From Pseudomonadota bacterium (GTDB lineage Bacteria; Pseudomonadota; Gammaproteobacteria; Steroidobacterales; Steroidobacteraceae): a stretch of DNA of 64,000 nt. Below, in pieces: positions 47,697 to 56,481 of this stretch. The stretch spans positions 25,304 to 89,303 of the forward strand of contig JAPLSH010000019.1 in assembly GCA_026398735.1 (NCBI GenBank). Reading direction: 5' to 3'. A model generated the notes under the pieces. The model worked only from the letters and a program-made list of their open reading frames with translations. It did no database searches and was not told the DNA's origin. The position numbers were made by a program, and so were the translations under genes. Each line of letters begins with the position of its first letter. The first letter of the stretch is position 1.

Positions 47697-50249
47697 TCAG
47701 ATTGTCCGCGCCACTTCGACTCGCGAGAAGCACTCAATCTGATCACCCACGCGAACATCCTGATAGTTCTTCACGCCGATGCCGCATTCAGTACCTGCAC
47801 GTACTTCGTTGGACTCGTCCTTGAAGCGCCGCAGCGATTCCAAGGCACCCTCGAAGATAACCACGCTGTCACGCAGCACGCGGATCGGGTTGTTGCGCTT
47901 GACCGTGCCCTCGACCACCAAGCAGCCGGCCACAACACCGAACTTGCTGGAGCGGAACACTTCGCGCACCTGCGCGATGCCCACAATCTGCTCTTTGATT
48001 TCGGGAGCCAGCATGCCGCTCATCACCGACTTGATGTCGTCGATAGCTTCATAGATGACGCTGTAATAGCGCACGTCTATGCCGGTTTCCTTGATCGCAT
48101 CGCGGGCACCAGCATCAGCGCGCACATTAAAGCCGATGATGCGAGCCTTGGATGACGCAGCCTGCTGCACATCCGAGGCAGTGATGCCGCCGACGTTGGC
48201 GCCGAGCACCTTGATCTGCACTTCCTCGGTCGAGAGGTTAACCAATGCATCACGCAGCGCCTCGGCACTACCCTGCACATCGGTCTTGACCAGCACCGGA
48301 ATGACGCCAGCCTTGGCATCCTCCATCTGCTGGAACACATCCTCGATCTTGGCGCTGGCACGAGCTTGGCGCACATCACGCAACTTGCCCTGACGATGCA
48401 ATGCCACTTCACGCGCCTTGCGATCGCTCTCGACCACAATCAATTCGTCACCGGCATTGGGTGCGGCAGTAAGACCCAGCACCACCACCGGCATCGACGG
48501 CAACGCTGTGGTCACGGACTTGCCGTTCTCATCGAACATCGCACGCACACGGCCAAACTGCTGACCGGCGAGGATCGGATCACCCACCTTGAGGGTGCCG
48601 CGCTTGACCAGCACGGTGGCTACTGCGCCGCGACCCTTCTCGATAGTGGATTCCACCACGATGCCGAAGGCCAACCCTTCACGCGGCGCCTTGAGCTCAA
48701 GGACCTCCGCTTGCAGCAAAATCGCCTCGAGCAATGTATCGATACCCGTACCCATCTTGGCCGATACCGGCACGAAGATAGTCGAGCCGCCCCAGTCTTC
48801 CGAGATGATCTCGTACTGCGACAACTCAGTTCGAACGCGATCCATATCAGCGTCGGGCTTATCCATCTTGTTGACGGCCACCACGATGGGCACATTGGCC
48901 GCACGCGCATGCTTGATGGCTTCAATGGTCTGGGGCATGACGCCGTCATCGGCAGCCACAACCAACACCACCACGTCAGTGGCCTTAGCACCGCGCGCAC
49001 GCATCGCCGTAAAGGCAGCATGGCCCGGCGTATCCAGGAAAGTGATCATGCCGCGCGCAGTCTCAACGTGATACGCGCCGATGTGCTGCGTAATGCCGCC
49101 GGCCTCACCCGATGCAACCTTGGCGCGTCGGATGTAATCCAGCAACGAAGTCTTGCCGTGATCGACATGGCCCATGACCGTAACCACAGGAGGACGCGGC
49201 AATTGCTCGACCGTGGACGCTGCACCCTGCAGCCCTTCCTCGATCTCGTTGTCCTTGACCATCTTGGCGCTATGCCCCATCTCCTCAACCACCAGCACAG
49301 CGGTCTCTTGGTCGATGGGTTGGTTGATCGTCGCCATGATGCCCAGGTTCATGAGCATCTTGATGACTTCAGTGGCCTTAAGAGCCATGCGCTGAGCTAA
49401 CTCGGCAACCGTGATGGTCTCGCCGATGGCTACATCGCGCCTAACCGGCGCAGTGGGCATCTCAAAGCCATGCTTTGAATCAGCATCACCGGGCATGGGA
49501 CGACCGCGCATGCCACGACGCTGCGGCTTCTTCTTGAAGCGGGCGCTCGCATCACTTGAGACATGCAGTTCCTGACGGCCGTAACGCGTTCCCGGGGCTG
49601 CAGCGCCGGGACGTGCCGGTGTTGCCGCAGCAGCCGGCGATGAAGCCGGCGCACTGCGAGAGCGCTCGGTACGTGCCGACTCAGAAGCCCGCAGTTGACG
49701 TTGGCGATCCGCATCACGCTCAGCGTTTTCGCGAGCCTGCTGTTCGGCGGCACGGCGAGTTTCCTCAGCCTGACGGTTGCGGCTTTGCTCTTCCTCGAGA
49801 CGACGGCGATTCTCGGTTTCCAAGCGCTCGGCTTCACGCCGCTCTTGGTCGGCCTTCTCTTGGGCCAGACGTTCGGCCTCTTCGGCCTCCAGACGTTTCT
49901 GCTCTGCCAGATCGACCTGACCGCGTGACTGACCTTCAAGCACATCACGCTTAACGTAGGTGCGCTTGACACGCACCTCAACGTTGACTGTGCGAGCACG
50001 GCCCTGAGTGCTGGCCATCTTCAGCTCGCTCTGCGTTTTGCGCTTGAGCGTGATTTTGCCCGGCGCCGCCGCGGCCTCGTCGCTGCCGTGACTGCGACGC
50101 AGGTGCGTCAGCAGTTCCAGCTTGGCCTCATCGTTGATCACATCACTCGCACCGCTGGCGGGGATGCCAGCCTGCTCGAGTTGGACCAACAGTCGTTCAA
50201 CCGGGACCTTCAGGACCTCGGCAAATTGTGCAACAGTGACATCAGCCAT
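47697..50249 (-). CDS. infB: translation initiation factor IF-2
   Basis: GTPase that brings initiator tRNA to the 30S subunit. The 850 residues have an N-terminal IF2N domain ([21 protein letters not shown]), a long charged Arg/Glu/Ala-rich linker (about 90-240), a second IF2N module, and a G domain from about residue 350 with [28 protein letters not shown] and [10 protein letters not shown]-terminal beta-barrel domains follow. It lies between nusA and the rbfA/truB fusion in the rimP operon. Confidence 0.97.
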   Translation of the reverse strand: MADVTVAQFAEVLKVPVERLLVQLEQAGIPASGASDVINDEAKLELLTHLRRSHGSDEAAAAPGKITLKRKTQSELKMASTQGRARTVNVEVRVKRTYVKRDVLEGQSRGQVDLAEQKRLEAEEAERLAQEKADQERREAERLETENRRRLEEEQSRNRQAEETRRAAEQQARENAERDADRQRQLRASESARTERSRSAPASSPAAAATPARPGAAAPGTRYGRQELHVSSDASARFKKKPQRRGMRGRPMPGDADSKHGFEMPTAPVRRDVAIGETITVAELAQRMALKATEVIKMLMNLGIMATINQPIDQETAVLVVEEMGHSAKMVKDNEIEEGLQGAASTVEQLPRPPVVTVMGHVDHGKTSLLDYIRRAKVASGEAGGITQHIGAYHVETARGMITFLDTPGHAAFTAMRARGAKATDVVVLVVAADDGVMPQTIEAIKHARAANVPIVVAVNKMDKPDADMDRVRTELSQYEIISEDWGGSTIFVPVSAKMGTGIDTLLEAILLQAEVLELKAPREGLAFGIVVESTIEKGRGAVATVLVKRGTLKVGDPILAGQQFGRVRAMFDENGKSVTTALPSMPVVVLGLTAAPNAGDELIVVESDRKAREVALHRQGKLRDVRQARASAKIEDVFQQMEDAKAGVIPVLVKTDVQGSAEALRDALVNLSTEEVQIKVLGANVGGITASDVQQAASSKARIIGFNVRADAGARDAIKETGIDVRYYSVIYEAIDDIKSVMSGMLAPEIKEQIVGIAQVREVFRSSKFGVVAGCLVVEGTVKRNNPIRVLRDSVVIFEGALESLRRFKDESNEVRAGTECGIGVKNYQDVRVGDQIECFSRVEVARTI

Positions 50250-50268
50250 ATTTTCCCGCCCTCAAGAC

Positions 50269-51765
50269 CTACTTGTCGGCCTCGAACCAGATTTCGCGTG
50301 CTTTCATGATCAGCACGCCAGCGCGCTGCTCATCCAGTCCGTCAATGCCCTCTAGGTCGTCGATTGACTGCTCGGCCAGCTGCTCGCGCGTACGGATGCC
50401 GCGCTGCGCCAGACCCAGCGCCAGGTCAGGGTTCATTCCAGTCAAAGCAAGCAAGTCGTCGGCCGGCATCTGATGCTCGAGGCCTTCTTCGCTCGCAATG
50501 GCCTGCGTCAGCAGAACATCACGCGCGCGATTGCGAAGTTCCTTGACCATCTCTTCATCGAACTCGGCAATGGATGCCAGTTCGCTGACCGGCACATAAG
50601 CCAGCTCTTCGATGGATGAGAAGCCTTCCTGCGCAAGAATGCCCGCGACGTCCTGATCGACGTCGAGCTGCTTCATAAACATCTGCACCAGCTTCGAAGA
50701 CTCCGACTCGCTCTTGGCCTCGGCGTCAGACTCGGTCATGACGTTGAGATCCCAGCCGGTCAACTGGCTGGCAAGACGGATATTCTGGCCCCCGCGGCCA
50801 ATGGCCTGCGAGAGCTTATCTTCGGAGACGGCGATATCCATGCTGTGCGAGTCTTCGTCGACAACGATCGACAGCACTTCAGCAGGCGACATCGCATTAA
50901 TGACGAACTGCGCAGGATTCTCGTCGAAAGGAATAATGTCGACGCGCTCGCCGGCAATCTCGTTCGACACAGCCTGCACACGCGACCCACGCATGCCGAC
51001 GCACGCGCCAACCGGGTCGATGCGCGGCTCATTACTGCGCACGGCAATCTTTGCGCGCATGCCCGCGTCACGGGCAGCGGCCAGAATTTCGATCGTGCCC
51101 ATACCCACTTCCGGCACTTCGAGCTTGAACAACTCGATGAGGAACTCGGGGCAAGTGCGCGACAGGAACAACTGCGGGCCGCGCGGCTCAGAACGCACTT
51201 CCTTCAGGAAGGACTTGACCCGATCCTGCGGCTTGAGAGCTTCGCGCGGAATCATGTCGCTACGCGAGATGAATCCTTCAGCGTTGCCGCCCAGGTCCAC
51301 AAACGTGCCGTTGCGATCCACGCGCTTAACCACACCGCTGATCAGCTGACCAATACGGCTCTCGTACTGCTCAACAACCTGGGCACGCTCGGCCTCGCGG
51401 ACCTTCTGCACCATGACCTGCTTGGCCTGCTGGGCAGCAATACGGCCGAAGGCTACCGACTCCATCGGCTCCTCCACCATGCCACCCGCCTCGGCGTCAG
51501 CACTGACATCCAGCGCATCTTCCAGGCGCAGCTCGGCCTCGGGATTCATCAACTCGTTGGAGGCGTCAGCGAACACCTTCCAGCGACGGAATGTCTCGTA
51601 GTCGCCCGTCTTGCGATTGATAGCGACACGTATGTCCCACTCTTCGCCATGACGCTTGCGAGTTGCTGCGGCCAGCGCTGCCTCCAGCGCATCAAAAATG
51701 ATTTCCTTCTCGACGCCCTTCTCGTTGGAGACAGCATCGACGACAGTCAGGATTTCCTTGTTCAT
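50269..51765 (-). CDS. nusA: transcription termination/antitermination protein NusA
   Basis: RNA polymerase-bound pausing and antitermination factor. The 498 residues have an N-terminal polymerase-binding domain, an S1 domain (about 135-200, ISGVVKRVDRNGTFVDLGGNAEGFISRSDM), KH1 and KH2 (GACVGMRGSRVQAVSNEIAGERVDI and AIGRGGQNIRLASQLTGWDL) and two C-terminal acidic AR repeats. The AR repeats are typical of gammaproteobacteria. Overlaps rimP by four bases. Confidence 0.97.
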   Translation of the reverse strand: MNKEILTVVDAVSNEKGVEKEIIFDALEAALAAATRKRHGEEWDIRVAINRKTGDYETFRRWKVFADASNELMNPEAELRLEDALDVSADAEAGGMVEEPMESVAFGRIAAQQAKQVMVQKVREAERAQVVEQYESRIGQLISGVVKRVDRNGTFVDLGGNAEGFISRSDMIPREALKPQDRVKSFLKEVRSEPRGPQLFLSRTCPEFLIELFKLEVPEVGMGTIEILAAARDAGMRAKIAVRSNEPRIDPVGACVGMRGSRVQAVSNEIAGERVDIIPFDENPAQFVINAMSPAEVLSIVVDEDSHSMDIAVSEDKLSQAIGRGGQNIRLASQLTGWDLNVMTESDAEAKSESESSKLVQMFMKQLDVDQDVAGILAQEGFSSIEELAYVPVSELASIAEFDEEMVKELRNRARDVLLTQAIASEEGLEHQMPADDLLALTGMNPDLALGLAQRGIRTREQLAEQSIDDLEGIDGLDEQRAGVLIMKAREIWFEADK

Positions 51766-52307
51766 CCCTTCTTCTCCTTACGCGGCGGGCTGCGGGACCA
51801 ATCTGGCGAAACCCGCGCCTTCGCGATCTCGTCCAGCTTGATAGTCACCGGCTCGCCGTCCACGTTCAGTTCGATACCCTTTTCATTCAGCACCGACATC
51901 TGGCCGGTGTAGCGCTTGCGGCCGTCACGCGGCCATGCCAACTCCACATGCACCCTCTCGCCCGCAAAGCGCACAAAGTGCGCCGGCGTTCGCAGGATGC
52001 GATCAACTCCAGGGGACGACACCTCAAGGGTGTAGGCCTCCGGAATGGGATCTTCCACGTCCATCAGATCCGAGAACGCGCGGCTGACTCGCTCGCAGTC
52101 CTCGACACCGATCCCCTCGTATGAGCGGTCTTCATCCGCCTCGTGCCCAACGCCTACCGGTGCGATACCGCCCGGCCAGTCGATGTACACGCGCAGCATG
52201 GCTTGCGATCGCCCTGGTGCGTACTCAATGTCGACCAGCTCGTAACCCAGGCCTTGCACCAGGGGTTCGACTAGACCAATCAAGCGCTCACGCAGGCTAT
52301 CTGCCAT
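51762..52307 (-). CDS. rimP: ribosome maturation factor RimP
   Basis: Assists 30S maturation. The 181 residues contain the N-terminal domain (RLIGLVEPLVQGLGYELVDIEY and LRVYIDWPGG) and the SH3-like C-terminal part (YTLEVSSPGVDRILRTPAHFVRFAG). Between them is an insertion of about 20 acidic residues (VGVGHEADEDRSYEGIGVED), absent from the shorter E. coli protein. First gene of the operon; two terminator-like hairpins lie in its leader. Confidence 0.93.
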   Translation of the reverse strand: MADSLRERLIGLVEPLVQGLGYELVDIEYAPGRSQAMLRVYIDWPGGIAPVGVGHEADEDRSYEGIGVEDCERVSRAFSDLMDVEDPIPEAYTLEVSSPGVDRILRTPAHFVRFAGERVHVELAWPRDGRKRYTGQMSVLNEKGIELNVDGEPVTIKLDEIAKARVSPDWSRSPPRKEKKG

Positions 52308-52323
52308 GCACCACCCAATAACG

Positions 52324-52344
52324 AAAAAGGGCCCGAATGGGCCC
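52324..52344 (-). promoter_or_regulatory. terminator-like hairpin in rimP leader (candidate attenuator)
   Basis: On the minus strand GGGCCC-ATTC-GGGCCC-TTTTT, a full intrinsic terminator only 16 bases before the rimP ATG. It lies inside the leader, not at a gene end, which suggests premature termination control of the rimP-nusA operon, as described for rimP leaders in other proteobacteria. Confidence 0.6.
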
Positions 52345-52372
52345 TCCTGCTGCGGCTTTTAGTGTTACCGCA

Positions 52373-52416
52373 AAAGAAAAGCCCCTCACGGGGGCCTCAC
52401 AGGCTCCCGGGGAGCC
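52373..52416 (-). terminator. second terminator-like hairpin upstream of rimP, with adjacent palindrome
   Basis: Minus strand GCCCC-CGTGA-GGGGC-TTTTCTTTT (52373-52395). Immediately before it is a compact palindrome GGCTCC-CCG-GGAGCC (52402-52416). No tRNA gene lies upstream, unlike the metY-rimP arrangement of E. coli. Confidence 0.55.
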
Positions 52417-52479
52417 AATGCCGCGGAGTGTATCGGACAGCGGGGATAAGGTAAACCCCGATGCCGATGCAATAGCAAG

Positions 52480-53283
52480 TCAGCGCGGGTTGGTATGGTA
52501 GGTCTCGTCGACCATATGCTGAAGGTCCTGCTCGATGCAGGGCGCCGGCTCGCCAAACTCAATGTCGGTGCGCGTCAACTGTCGTGCCCGCATGACCCAT
52601 GGCTCGGCGAGCATCACTGGATCGACCACTGTGGCCTGATACTCGATCACATCGCCCACGCGCCTCAGTCGCTCCGTCACCTGCAATTGCTTACTGTGAA
52701 TCGCGCCATCGTCCGTCAGCCAACTCTCGTCATTGAAGTTGCGCGAATCCACCACGAGGGTATCGCCTTCCCAACGGCCCAAGGCATTACCCAACCAGGT
52801 CTCGCTGTCATCGTTGCGAGTGGCTTTAGGATCCAGCGGCACAACCCGGTAAAACGGTCCCGAGACATCTTCATACAGGAAGACCACCTCGCGGTTGGAC
52901 TGTACGATTTTGTCGGGCGGACCGATGCGCGGTAGGCCCGGCGGCCGGCAACGCAGCACTGGATCAAACTGCACTTGCTTGGCAGCCAGCTCGGCGACCC
53001 GCGCCTGGAACTGCGGCTTGTAACGCGGCCGATCCGGTGGCAAACGGGGCCGCACCGCCCCCGGCGCGGAAGCAGGATCAGCGCCCGCACAGCCGGCTAT
53101 GCACACCGAGCCGTTGGCCAATTGCTGCGGTTTAAGAAAATCGATGCCACCACCGTTTTCCCAGATACCGCTTAGATCCGGGTGGCCGTTGGCCAGCCGG
53201 GGCGTGCTGACAGGCGCAGCCGACCAGGAAAGCGTAGCCATGCACAAGAACAACAATCCCGACAATGCGGCTTTGGACTTCAT
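52480..53283 (-). CDS. exported GRWEG/LVVD-signature protein, copy 1
   Basis: A 267-residue exported protein of unknown function. Sec signal peptide MKSKAALSGLLFLCMATLSWSAA. The mature part starts LANGHPDLSGIWEN and has four clustered cysteines' worth of early loops (GSVCIAGCAGAD and VLRCRPPGLPRIGPP), then GNALGRWEGDTLVVDSRNFNDESWL and ERLRRVGDVIEYQATVVDP. The same C-P-x-G-x-P and GRWEG..LVVD pattern recurs in the genes at 53734 and 55556. This is a widespread but uncharacterised family in environmental proteobacteria and acidobacteria. It lies 23 bases after a DUF6152 gene. The start at 53283 is chosen for the signal peptide. Confidence 0.75.
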   Translation of the reverse strand: MKSKAALSGLLFLCMATLSWSAAPVSTPRLANGHPDLSGIWENGGGIDFLKPQQLANGSVCIAGCAGADPASAPGAVRPRLPPDRPRYKPQFQARVAELAAKQVQFDPVLRCRPPGLPRIGPPDKIVQSNREVVFLYEDVSGPFYRVVPLDPKATRNDDSETWLGNALGRWEGDTLVVDSRNFNDESWLTDDGAIHSKQLQVTERLRRVGDVIEYQATVVDPVMLAEPWVMRARQLTRTDIEFGEPAPCIEQDLQHMVDETYHTNPR

Positions 53284-53306
53284 GGGGGTTCTCCGTGACT
53301 CGAGGT

Positions 53307-53723
53307 TCACTCGGTTGCCGCAGACTTATCGCTGGGATCCCGACCGAACTGAAAATTGCGCCCATCTGCATAGCGCAAGTTGACGATATAGCCGAGCCCA
53401 GCAGTGCCGTTGCGCGCCGGATTGGCAATTACTTCAACAGGCTTACCGTCGCCTTGGATGTCCTGCCGGGACAAACCTGCCTTGCGCATCATCGCCACCG
53501 GCAGCGACTCCAACTTCCAAACAGTGACCTTGCCCTCTGCATCAGTCACATCCACATAGATGTAGGTGTGCGGATTGATCCAGTCGACGCGGCTCACAGT
53601 GCCAGAGAACTTGACGCTGCGAGTGACGTCAAACTGGCCCGCCACAGAATGATGCGCAGCAGCTGGCAATGCCAGCAACGCCAACAGTGCTGCAGCGCGC
53701 AACCCGGACAGCAGAGTACTCAT
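53307..53723 (-). CDS. DUF6152-family exported protein, copy 1
   Basis: A 138-residue exported protein. The signal peptide MSTLLSGLRAAALLALLALPAAA is followed directly by HHSVAGQFDVTRSVKFSGTV, then VDWINPHTYIYVDVTDAEGK. HHS at the mature start, a W.NPH motif and alternating beta strands are common to the three copies here. Family function is unknown; a small beta-sandwich is likely. It is between two GRWEG/LVVD genes in one leftward operon (gaps of 10 and 23 bases). Confidence 0.82.
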   Translation of the reverse strand: MSTLLSGLRAAALLALLALPAAAHHSVAGQFDVTRSVKFSGTVSRVDWINPHTYIYVDVTDAEGKVTVWKLESLPVAMMRKAGLSRQDIQGDGKPVEVIANPARNGTAGLGYIVNLRYADGRNFQFGRDPSDKSAATE

Positions 53724-53733
53724 GGTGAGATCC

Positions 53734-54522
53734 TCATTTGAGCGTACTAAGACCGGCCTCATTGACCGGATTGCGATCGTTCTCGGCGCAGATGAATTCC
53801 ATCAGGCTCCAGTCACGCTGGCGCTTGAAGGTATGCGTGACGTGATAAGGCTGCGCCAGTGCATCGGGGTCTTCCATAGTGACCTCGATGCGCAACGTAT
53901 CAGCGTCTTTGGCGTCTTGCTGGATGCGCTCGGTGATACGCAGCTTGCTGCTGTGCTTCATGCCGGCACCCAACTCGGTGATCGTCTTTATGCCAATGGT
54001 ATCGACGACCAGCGTACCGCCTTCCCACCGGCCGACAGAATGACCGAAGATGCCGGGCTCCAAATCCGCCGGATGATCACGACCATCGGTATAGATGGAA
54101 CGCCACTGCATCCAGGCTTCGTGGTGGGCGGTGACGCGCCCGGGTGTAAACAGAAACTCAATGGGGTACTGCGCCGTGGCCAGCATGTTGGGCATGCCTG
54201 GCGGCATGCAGTTGGAGGTCTCGCGAGGCACCACGCCGTTGTTGTTCTTGACCTGCGCAGCCCAAGCCTCATATCGCGCAAGGTACTCGCCCTTGAACAC
54301 CGGCCGCTCCCGCGGCGGCTGACCCGCAGCAGGCGCCGCAGGGCGGGCCAACACCCAGACACCACCCCAATCCGGCAGCGAATTTAACTGCGCATAGGCA
54401 CCCTTAGGGAACGCTGCACTGACCTTACCGCCCTTGGCAGACTCAGCGGCACCACCCACACCAGCAGACGCCGCACAGGCCACGGCCAGCATACCAATGC
54501 GCAAGGCCCTTGAAATTTCCAT
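53734..54522 (-). CDS. exported GRWEG/LVVD-signature protein, copy 2
   Basis: A 262-residue exported protein starting at ATG 54522 after GGGGGTGGATC. Signal peptide ALRIGMLAVACAASAGVGGAAE. The mature part has LNSLPDWGGVWVLAR, NCMPPGMPNMLATAQYPIEFLF, then GHSVGRWEGGTLVVDTIGIK and LRITERIQQ, the same order of motifs as the copies at 52480 and 55556. Function unknown. First gene of the leftward trio, divergent from DUF6152 copy 2. The ORF-track start 57 residues earlier is rejected. Confidence 0.75.
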   Translation of the reverse strand: MEISRALRIGMLAVACAASAGVGGAAESAKGGKVSAAFPKGAYAQLNSLPDWGGVWVLARPAAPAAGQPPRERPVFKGEYLARYEAWAAQVKNNNGVVPRETSNCMPPGMPNMLATAQYPIEFLFTPGRVTAHHEAWMQWRSIYTDGRDHPADLEPGIFGHSVGRWEGGTLVVDTIGIKTITELGAGMKHSSKLRITERIQQDAKDADTLRIEVTMEDPDALAQPYHVTHTFKRQRDWSLMEFICAENDRNPVNEAGLSTLK

Positions 54523-54552
54523 GATCCACCCCCACTGCAATTGCACTGAGCA

Positions 54553-54558
54553 TATAAT
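54553..54558 (+). promoter_or_regulatory. candidate -10 box in divergent region
   Basis: TATAAT in the 85-base gap between the divergent GRWEG copy 2 and DUF6152 copy 2 genes, 50 bases before the rightward ATG. The near-palindromic CATATAATG could serve either direction. No clear -35. Confidence 0.4.
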
Positions 54559-54607
54559 GCCGGTAGTAAAAACTGAACGCATACCGCACTGCTTGCCTGG
54601 GGGTATC

Positions 54608-55027
54608 ATGAATTCTCGTCCGACGGTCATTGCTGCATTGCTGGGCTGCGCAGCCCTCGCACCGGTTGCCTTGGCACACCACTCTTTCGCCATGTTTGAT
54701 CAGGCCAAACAGGTATCGCTCAAGGGCACGGTCACAGAGTTCCAGTGGACCAACCCGCACGCGTTCATCCACGTCGAAATCACCACCGATGCCGGCGCCA
54801 AAGAAACTTGGGACATCGAGCTCAACAGCCCGAACAACCTCAAGCGCCAGGGCTGGAGCAGTACCAGCGTGAAGCCCGGCGATAAGGTCACCATGATCGC
54901 CAACCCACTGCGCGATCTCAGCCACAAAGGCGGCCTGTTTGTTGCCGTCACCCTGGCCGACGGCAAAGTGCTGGGTGACGCCACGCGTGCTGGCGGCGGC
55001 CCTGTAAACGTTCCCGTTGTGCCCTGA
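54608..55027 (+). CDS. DUF6152-family exported protein, copy 2
   Basis: A 139-residue exported protein. Signal peptide ends PVALA, a textbook cleavage site, leaving HHSFAMFDQAKQVSLKGTV as mature start. Then TEFQWTNPHAFIHVEITTD and WSSTSVKPGDKVTMIANPLRD. It is closely similar to copy 3 downstream, also at DNA level (GGCACGGTCACAGAGTTC shared), indicating a fairly recent tandem duplication. The start at 54608 follows GGGGGTATC; earlier ORF-track starts lie in the divergent gene. Confidence 0.82.
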   Translation: MNSRPTVIAALLGCAALAPVALAHHSFAMFDQAKQVSLKGTVTEFQWTNPHAFIHVEITTDAGAKETWDIELNSPNNLKRQGWSSTSVKPGDKVTMIANPLRDLSHKGGLFVAVTLADGKVLGDATRAGGGPVNVPVVP

Positions 55028-55044
55028 ACTTGCGGAGATACACC

Positions 55045-55455
55045 ATGAAGCATAGCCACGTCATAGTTGCCGGCGCCGCACTGCTGGCCTTTTCCACTCC
55101 TGCCTTCGTGCATCACTCCGGCGCCATGTTCGATGGGGCTCGTGAGCAGACCATCGCAGGCACGGTCACAGAGTTCAACTGGACCAACCCGCACTCGTCC
55201 TTCAAGGTCGAAGTCACCGATGCGGCAGGCAAGAGTGCAATCTGGGCCATCGAAATGAACGGCCCTCAGAACCTTATGCATGACGGCTGGAAGCGCTCCA
55301 GCATCAAGCCGGGCGACAAAATCACCGCTGTGGTGCATCCGCTGCGTGATGGCAAGCCAGGCGGCTCGTACGTGTCGGTAACCCTGGCCGATGGCACCGT
55401 GCTCAAGGGCGTGGGTCCAGGTCAGTCGAGCTACGACGCGCCTGCTGCCAAGTAA
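55045..55455 (+). CDS. DUF6152-family exported protein, copy 3
   Basis: A 136-residue exported protein 17 bases after copy 2. The signal peptide VIVAGAALLAFSTPAFV is followed by HHSGAMFDGAREQTIAGTV, then TEFNWTNPHSSFKVEVTDAAG and RSSIKPGDKITAVVHPLRDG. The residue before HHS is Val, so cleavage may fall two residues earlier (after TPA). Its last 31 coding bases are repeated, with two mismatches, downstream of the stop. Confidence 0.82.
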   Translation: MKHSHVIVAGAALLAFSTPAFVHHSGAMFDGAREQTIAGTVTEFNWTNPHSSFKVEVTDAAGKSAIWAIEMNGPQNLMHDGWKRSSIKPGDKITAVVHPLRDGKPGGSYVSVTLADGTVLKGVGPGQSSYDAPAAK

Positions 55456-55500
55456 GGTCAGTAGTTCAAGTCAGTCGAACTACGACGCACCTGCTGCCAA
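55421..55500 (+). repeat. imperfect direct repeat duplicating the 3' end of DUF6152 copy 3
   Basis: 31 bases starting GTCAGTCGA at 55421-55451 recur at 55470-55500 with two G/A differences (period 49). The second copy lies past the stop codon and in another frame, so it is a remnant and not translated as part of the gene. Confidence 0.85.
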
Positions 55501-55542
55501 AAAAGAAGGCAGCAGGTCAGGCGGCCCCGATCCGGGGCCGCC
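55490..55542. terminator. two strong hairpins between convergent genes
   Basis: CCTGCTGCC, nine-base A-rich loop, GGCAGCAGG (55490-55516), then GGCGGCCCCG-ATC-CGGGGCCGCC (55520-55542, perfect ten-base stem). They lie between the rightward DUF6152 copy 3 and the leftward gene at 55556 and probably end transcription from both sides. Neither has a U-tract. Confidence 0.65.
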
Positions 55543-55555
55543 CCGCCCTAACAGG

Positions 55556-56449
55556 CTACTTACTGGCTCGATCGTCCAGCGCCTTCTGACCCGCACCCGT
55601 GCTGGGCAGGTTCTGGTTCAGGTTGGGCAAGCACTCCACTTCGGGAATGTCGCTGTAATCCTGGCGCAAGAAGTCTTTGCTGCTCTTCCATTCACCGGGC
55701 CACATCTTCGGATCGGTCATCGTGTAATCGATGTGTATCTTCATGCCTTTATCGAGCATGGTGATGCGCTCCACGATCTGGAACTCATCGCTAATCGGAA
55801 TACCCGAGTCAATGTAATGCTCATTGGGCTCGATGTATTTGGTGGTCACCACCAGCGCATCTTTTTCCCACTTACCGATCGACTCACCGTTATAGGTGGG
55901 AACGGCGTAGTCAGAGTCCGAGTGCTCGCGACCATCCAGATAGATAAAGCGCATGCTATTGGTGAACGCAAACAGCATGTAAATGATAGTCGGCTTTTGA
56001 ATCATGCTGATCGGCCACACCCGCGTCATGATCATCGGCATGCCGATGGGGTAGCACTGGCCACTCACATCCCGGTAGGGCACGCCCTTCTTACGGGCTT
56101 CCTCGGCCTCACGCAGCGCTGTTTGCCCAGGTTCCTTGAAGGCCGGATAGTTGGGCCCGAAGCGAAAATCATTGAACGAGCGCCGCAGGTCCACAAACCA
56201 AGTGCCGGTCACATCAAATGGCGGCTTAGGACGCTTCTTGTTGAGGTTCTCGGGTGCTAACGCACCGTAGTATTTGGGGTGCTTATGTGCCAACTCGTCC
56301 ATGCGCTGCTGCGTAATACCACCGCCGGCAGTACGGCCCGCAGGCGGCGACGCCGGCGCTGCAGCTTGAGCAGCTGCCAGCGAGGGCACAGAACCGATGA
56401 CACAGGCTGCGACGACCGCAGTTAGAAAACGCGAAGCATTACGACTCAT
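55556..56449 (-). CDS. exported GRWEG/LVVD-signature protein, copy 3 (divergent)
   Basis: A 297-residue exported protein. The signal peptide MSRNASRFLTAVVAACVIGS is followed by an Ala/Pro-rich stretch. The core has PFDVTGTWFVDLRRSF, QCYPIGMPMIMTRVWPISMI, YLDGREHSDSD, then GESIGKWEKDALVVTTKYIE and SDEFQIVERITML, a looser version of the signature in copies 1 and 2. It is last in the leftward series after the triple SnoaL gene (32-base gap). Function unknown. Confidence 0.73.
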   Translation of the reverse strand: MSRNASRFLTAVVAACVIGSVPSLAAAQAAAPASPPAGRTAGGGITQQRMDELAHKHPKYYGALAPENLNKKRPKPPFDVTGTWFVDLRRSFNDFRFGPNYPAFKEPGQTALREAEEARKKGVPYRDVSGQCYPIGMPMIMTRVWPISMIQKPTIIYMLFAFTNSMRFIYLDGREHSDSDYAVPTYNGESIGKWEKDALVVTTKYIEPNEHYIDSGIPISDEFQIVERITMLDKGMKIHIDYTMTDPKMWPGEWKSSKDFLRQDYSDIPEVECLPNLNQNLPSTGAGQKALDDRASK

Positions 56450-56481
56450 GGGATCCACTTCTCCGGACGATTAAATAGGAT

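Noticed and set aside
52308-52479. Possible initiator tRNA (metY) upstream of rimP
   Set aside because: No cloverleaf or CCA end; the stems are short terminator hairpins.
55391-56260. Rightward ORF (289 residues) starting in DUF6152 copy 3 and crossing the convergent gene
   Set aside because: Runs through two strong hairpins and antisense to an exported protein gene; only the repeated SNYDAPAAK piece resembles protein, from the duplicated 3' end.
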